Assembly (NCBI RefSeq): GCF_900116005.1
Contig: NZ_FOYI01000002.1
Location: 310,001 to 374,000, forward strand
Length of the DNA stretch: 64,000 nucleotides
Origin: Poseidonocella sedimentorum
Lineage (GTDB): Bacteria > Pseudomonadota > Alphaproteobacteria > Rhodobacterales > Rhodobacteraceae
Reading direction: 5' to 3'
Shown: in pieces, positions 60,803 through 64,000 of the stretch
Layout: each line of letters starts with the position of its first letter
How positions within the stretch are numbered: the stretch's first letter is position 1
Notes under the pieces: model-generated
The model's database searches: none
The model's input: the letters and a program-made list of their open reading frames with translations, nothing else
Told to the model about the DNA's origin: nothing
Program-made: the position numbers and the translations under genes

Positions 60803-61714
60803 TCATCCCTTTGGTGCGGTGATCAGCCCGTAATCCCCCGGCTCGCGGTGGGCCGCGAAGTTGAAGATATTGGCGCGGATCTCGGCGCAGCGGTCGAGAT
60901 CGACCATCGCGGTAACGACCTCGTCCGCCACCGTCGCCGCGCTTGCCACGATCTCGCCCGTGGGCGCCACGATGCAACTGCCGCCGATCAGATCACAGCC
61001 CTCCTCCCGCCCCGCTTTCGCCGCCGCGACGACCCAGAGCCCGTTCTGATAGGCCCCGGCCTGAAGCGACAGCGCGTTGTGGAAATGTTGCAGGTGATCG
61101 TGCTCGGGGGCGGGCGGATAGTGCTGCGGCGTGTTGTAGCCAAGCATGACCAGTTCCGCGCCGCCGAGCCCCAGCATCCGCCACGTCTCCGGCCAGCGCC
61201 GATCGTTGCAGATGCACATCCCGAGCCGGCCATCGGCCCCATCGAAGACCGGAAACCCGAGGTCCCCCTTCTCGAAATAGCGCTTTTCAAGGTGCTGGAA
61301 CGCGCGCCACTCCTCGTTCTGCCGGTGTCCGGGCAGGTGGATCTTGCGGTATTTTCCCACGATCACCCCGTTTTCGACAAAGATCGCGGTATTGAAATAG
61401 CGCCCCTCCGGCGTCTTTTCCGCATAGCCGAGATGGAAGGCGATGCCGAGGTCGGCGCTGAGGTCAAAGAGCGGCTGCACAGCGGCGTTGGGCATCTCGG
61501 TCTCGAACCACGCATCGATCTCCGCCGGGCCGTCCATGTACCAGCGCGGGAAGAAGGAGGTCAGCGCGAGTTCGGGAAACACGATGAGGCGCGCCCCGCG
61601 CTTCGCCGCCTCCTCCAGCATCGCGCAGAGCCGTGCCACGGCGCTCGCCCGTGGCTCCTCCCGGGCGATGGGGCCAAGCTGGCCGAGGGCGACGATATAG
61701 CGGCGATGGCTCAT
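60803..61714 (-). CDS. N-carbamoyl-D-amino-acid hydrolase-like nitrilase
   Basis: A 303-residue carbon-nitrogen hydrolase. The Glu-Lys-Cys triad is E48 in IVFPELALTSFFPRW, K124 in KYRKIHLPGH, and C169 in CICNDRRWPETWR. These extended motifs match D-carbamoylase (DCase), which splits N-carbamoyl-D-amino acids to amino acid, CO2 and ammonia. With the racemase-like gene, amidase and ABC transporter it suggests use of hydantoin- or carbamoyl-type compounds. Confidence 0.88.
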   Translation of the reverse strand: MSHRRYIVALGQLGPIAREEPRASAVARLCAMLEEAAKRGARLIVFPELALTSFFPRWYMDGPAEIDAWFETEMPNAAVQPLFDLSADLGIAFHLGYAEKTPEGRYFNTAIFVENGVIVGKYRKIHLPGHRQNEEWRAFQHLEKRYFEKGDLGFPVFDGADGRLGMCICNDRRWPETWRMLGLGGAELVMLGYNTPQHYPPAPEHDHLQHFHNALSLQAGAYQNGLWVVAAAKAGREEGCDLIGGSCIVAPTGEIVASAATVADEVVTAMVDLDRCAEIRANIFNFAAHREPGDYGLITAPKG

Positions 61715-61865
61715 CTTTGGGCTCCCTGATCGGTCTTGCGATCAGAGCACGGAAGCGGTCGGGGATGGTTCGGGGTCAGCACGAACTTCGCCCGCAAAGC
61801 TGCCACGTGATGAGATTGATGCGCCGCGCCCGCCGGTTGCCCGATAGAGAGGCACTTGCCGGACG

Positions 61866-62618
61866 CTATCCCGGAACGATCCGGCAGGCGATCGGGCCGA
61901 ACCCTTCGATGTGGCCATCGACGCGGATCTCGGGGCGGAACCAGCGCAGGCCGGAGACCGATCCGGTGATGAGGATCTGGCCGGGCTTGAGCCCGCCGCA
62001 ATGCGCGCCGAGATGGTCGACAAGTGTCCAGAGATTGCCAAGGGCGGAGCCGCCGGGGATGGCGGCCTCGCCGCTGGTCACCACCTCCTCACCGCAGCGC
62101 AGCCGCGCGGTAATCGTGCTGAAATCCCGACCGTCCCACCCTTGCAAAGCGGGCCCGACCACGAGCCCCTCGTTGAGTTGCATGTCGGCGAGCTTCAAGA
62201 CCGGATCGAGGTCGTCTCCGGCCAGACGCTGCCCGCAAAGCTCGATCACGATGCGCGGCCGGAAACAGGTCTGGGGCATGTCACGCGCCTGAGCGTCCGG
62301 CAGGTGCAGGACTTCGAACCCGATTTCCAGCTCGATCCCGATCTTGCCGCGCGCGGGAATATCCGCGCCGCTCTCGAAGGTCCGTTCGGCGGGAATGGGC
62401 GCGAGGGCAGGTTGACCCGGTCGAAAGGCGCCGACCTTGAAGCCGCTCACCGCGCCCAGATCCGGCATCATCAACTGCTGGACGGCCAGCGCCTCTTGGT
62501 AGGAGATCGCCTCCGCTGTGCTGATATTCTCCGCCGCGTCGAAATCCTCGGGCGCGCCGGTCCGGCGCGCGCGGCGCAAGACGTTCGCGAGCCGTTCTGC
62601 TTGGGGCGTGGTGTGCAT
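61866..62618 (-). CDS. 2-keto-4-pentenoate hydratase-like protein
   Basis: A 250-residue protein of the FAH/MhpD hydratase family. Segments ISYQEALAVQQLMMPD and GFKVGAFRPGQPALAPI, and the metal-binding IGIELEIGFEVLHLPD (E-x-E) match 2-oxopent-4-enoate hydratases/decarboxylases. It may act on a dienoate from aromatic breakdown. The ATG at 62618 is divergent from the TTT binding-protein gene, whose transport substrate could feed this enzyme. Confidence 0.8.
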   Translation of the reverse strand: MHTTPQAERLANVLRRARRTGAPEDFDAAENISTAEAISYQEALAVQQLMMPDLGAVSGFKVGAFRPGQPALAPIPAERTFESGADIPARGKIGIELEIGFEVLHLPDAQARDMPQTCFRPRIVIELCGQRLAGDDLDPVLKLADMQLNEGLVVGPALQGWDGRDFSTITARLRCGEEVVTSGEAAIPGGSALGNLWTLVDHLGAHCGGLKPGQILITGSVSGLRWFRPEIRVDGHIEGFGPIACRIVPG

Positions 62619-62925
62619 AGGCTGGCCTTTCCGTGTCGCCCCACACCTACCTGACGGCGGCCCGTGATTCCAGTGAGGCGGCTCAGGCGGCGCTTCCCGG
62701 GGCAAACGCTTTGAAGCCGCGAGCTGATCCGCCGGAGGCTGGTGCAAATCAAGCCCCTCGGCGCCCCCTCGCAGGGGCCGCGCTGGCGCACTCCTGCGGT
62801 GGCGATCCACCATGGCGCGCGGCGAGCGGCCTGACACAATACCGAAAATGCGGTTTTACCAAAACGTTTGACAGGCGTGGGTTTGCTCCATAACCTACTA
62901 TATGGTAGATAACGGAGGAGATACC
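62619..62925. promoter_or_regulatory. Divergent promoter region with near-palindrome
   Basis: A 307-bp gap. CTACTATATGGTAG (62895-62908), a near-palindrome, lies just before the GGAGGAG ribosome site of the TTT gene, where a repressor would block transcription. TTTACC and GTTTGAC elements lie near 62855-62871. No gene seen. Confidence 0.35.
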
Positions 62926-63945
62926 ATGTCAGCCTTTTCAAGGGTCGCCATTTTCGCGGCGACCGCGGCGTTTGCCGCCCCGCTTTCCGCTCAGGATTAC
63001 GCCTGGAAACCGGACCGTCCGATCAACATCATCGTGCCGTGGTCGGCGGGCGGATCGACCGATCAGGTCACCCGCGTCGTTGCGCCCATCCTGGAGGAGG
63101 CATTGGGGACGGATGTCGTCGTGGTCAACCAGCCGGGGGCATCCGGCTCCACCGGCACCAAGGCCGCGCTCGACGCGCCGCGCGACGGCTACACCTGGAC
63201 CGCCAACGCCATCGCCAACAATGCTACCTACGCGGTGACCGGGCTCATCGAGGACACCTCGATCGAGGATTATCACATCTACCTGCATGTCGCGAATGTT
63301 CCGGTGGTCAGCGTCAATGCCGACGCGCCCTATCAGACCTTCCCGGAACTTCTGGAAGACATGCAGAACGGCTCGGTCACGGTCGGCACCGCGGGGGTGA
63401 ACTCCTCGGGCGGCATGGCGCTGGCGGCGATCAAGGAAAGCGCCGAGGGCGATTTGTCCGGCGCGCGGATGATCACCTATGACGGGGGCAACCCGGCCGT
63501 GATCGCGGCGGCGTCGGGCGAGGTTCAGGTCACCACCCAGCTCGCGGTGGAGCAGACCGAGATGATCCGCGCCGGGCGTCTGCGCGCGCTCACGGTGCTG
63601 TCGGATACCCCGCTCGAGGTCGAAGGCATCGACCCGGTTCCGCCGATCACCGACTTCATGCCGGATTTCCACGTGGCCGCGGATTACTTCGGGGTCTTCA
63701 TCCCCGTAGGCGCGCCGCAGGAAGTCTATGACACCGTCGATCAGATCTGGCAGGATCACGTCATGAACAGCGAGGCGCTCAAAGCCTATGCCACCGATCG
63801 CGGCGCCGTCTTCGCGCCGAGCTTCGGTGATGGCGCGCTGGAGAAGGCGATGCCGGTCGTGGTGGCCGAGGCCTGTGCCCGCGTGACCCGTGGCGAAGCG
63901 GTTGTCGATCCTTCCGAGATCGGCATCGACTGCCCCGCAGAATAA
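62926..63945 (+). CDS. tctC: TTT transporter substrate-binding protein (TctC/Bug)
   Basis: A 339-residue periplasmic binding protein with a signal peptide (AIFAATAAFAAPLSAQD). Family motifs: INIIVPWSAGGSTDQVTR, VVVVNQPGASGSTGTKAALD, and VGTAGVNSSGGMALAAIKES. The ATG at 62926 follows GGAGGAG; the GTG/ATG upstream frame is not preferred. Its TctB and TctA partners, if present, lie beyond the window. Confidence 0.92.
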   Translation: MSAFSRVAIFAATAAFAAPLSAQDYAWKPDRPINIIVPWSAGGSTDQVTRVVAPILEEALGTDVVVVNQPGASGSTGTKAALDAPRDGYTWTANAIANNATYAVTGLIEDTSIEDYHIYLHVANVPVVSVNADAPYQTFPELLEDMQNGSVTVGTAGVNSSGGMALAAIKESAEGDLSGARMITYDGGNPAVIAAASGEVQVTTQLAVEQTEMIRAGRLRALTVLSDTPLEVEGIDPVPPITDFMPDFHVAADYFGVFIPVGAPQEVYDTVDQIWQDHVMNSEALKAYATDRGAVFAPSFGDGALEKAMPVVVAEACARVTRGEAVVDPSEIGIDCPAE

Positions 63946-63953
63946 CAACGCCG

Positions 63954-63983
63954 TCCGGGTGGGGCGTCGCGGCTCCACCCGGA
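63954..63983 (+). terminator. Hairpin after second TTT binding-protein gene
   Basis: TCCGGGTGG (63954-63962) and CCACCCGGA (63975-63983) form a 9-bp stem with a 12-nt loop, followed by GATTTTGAGTTTTT. This is the usual intercistronic hairpin position for a binding-protein gene. Confidence 0.65.
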
Positions 63984-64000
63984 GATTTTGAGTTTTTGAC

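Overview
The window looks like a chromosomal segment of a marine alphaproteobacterium of the Rhodobacteraceae (roseobacter) type. The reasons are high GC, a VPLPA-type C-terminal sorting signal, a GT14 glycosyltransferase with a long extra C-terminal region, and a dense set of TRAP, tripartite tricarboxylate (TTT) and ABC uptake systems next to sugar-acid, aromatic-acid and amide catabolism. The genus cannot be named from sequence reading alone.

Region 1 (1-13200) is ordinary core genome: an HD-domain hydrolase cut by the window edge, small secreted proteins, a split MnmC system (methyltransferase and FAD oxidase as divergent genes), an OmpA-like lipoprotein, an Ada-like DNA repair protein, endonuclease III overlapping a PfkB-family kinase, a divergent sulfotransferase/glycosyltransferase pair, HIT and LOG proteins, divergent hemE and hemC, and a tRNA-Met gene.

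Region 2 (13201-30172) is a roughly 17-kb integrative mobilizable element inserted at the 3' end of that tRNA. A perfect 45-bp direct repeat (13156-13200 and 30128-30172) bounds it. A P4-type tyrosine integrase lies at the right end and an AlpA-like regulator at the left. Between them are a putative oriT plus a MobV-like relaxase, a KfrA-like protein with its own GGTAA operator array, a primase-type replication protein, a collapsed DNA methyltransferase pseudogene, three small acidic proteins (two of them paralogous), and a defence-like cargo. The cargo is a tight three-gene operon (an unrecognised 303-aa protein, a membrane-anchored protein, and an HsdR-like nuclease fused to a P-loop NTPase) followed by a separate 872-aa Rad50/RloC-like ATPase with a CxxC hook and a possible anticodon-nuclease triad. 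The three-gene operon is the best candidate for an undescribed system.

Region 3 (30173-32600) is a scar zone beside attR, with an AT-rich membrane protein, a decayed IS6-family transposase on the + strand and a nitroreductase.

Region 4 (32960-40295) resembles a 4-oxalomesaconate / aromatic diacid catabolic cluster: a GalB-like PIG-L protein, a dihydroxyphthalate-decarboxylase-like protein, an RraA-type aldolase, a D-2-hydroxyacid dehydrogenase, an IclR regulator and a TctCBA transporter. Region 5 (40371-43964) holds small membrane proteins, an SDR, a glycine-zipper lipoprotein and an AraC regulator.

Region 6 (44121-51493) is a hexuronate module: uxuB-uxuA divergent from a GntR gene that runs into a TRAP transporter and an L-idonate-5-dehydrogenase-like enzyme. 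Region 7 (51831-61714) is an amide/carbamoyl compound module: a Cys-less Asp/Glu-racemase-like protein, a GntR regulator, a five-gene dipeptide-type ABC transporter, an amidase, a RidA protein and an N-carbamoyl-D-amino-acid-hydrolase-like nitrilase. Region 8 (61866-64000) has a 2-keto-4-pentenoate-hydratase-like gene divergent from a second TTT binding protein. All assignments come from reading the sequence; no database search was run.
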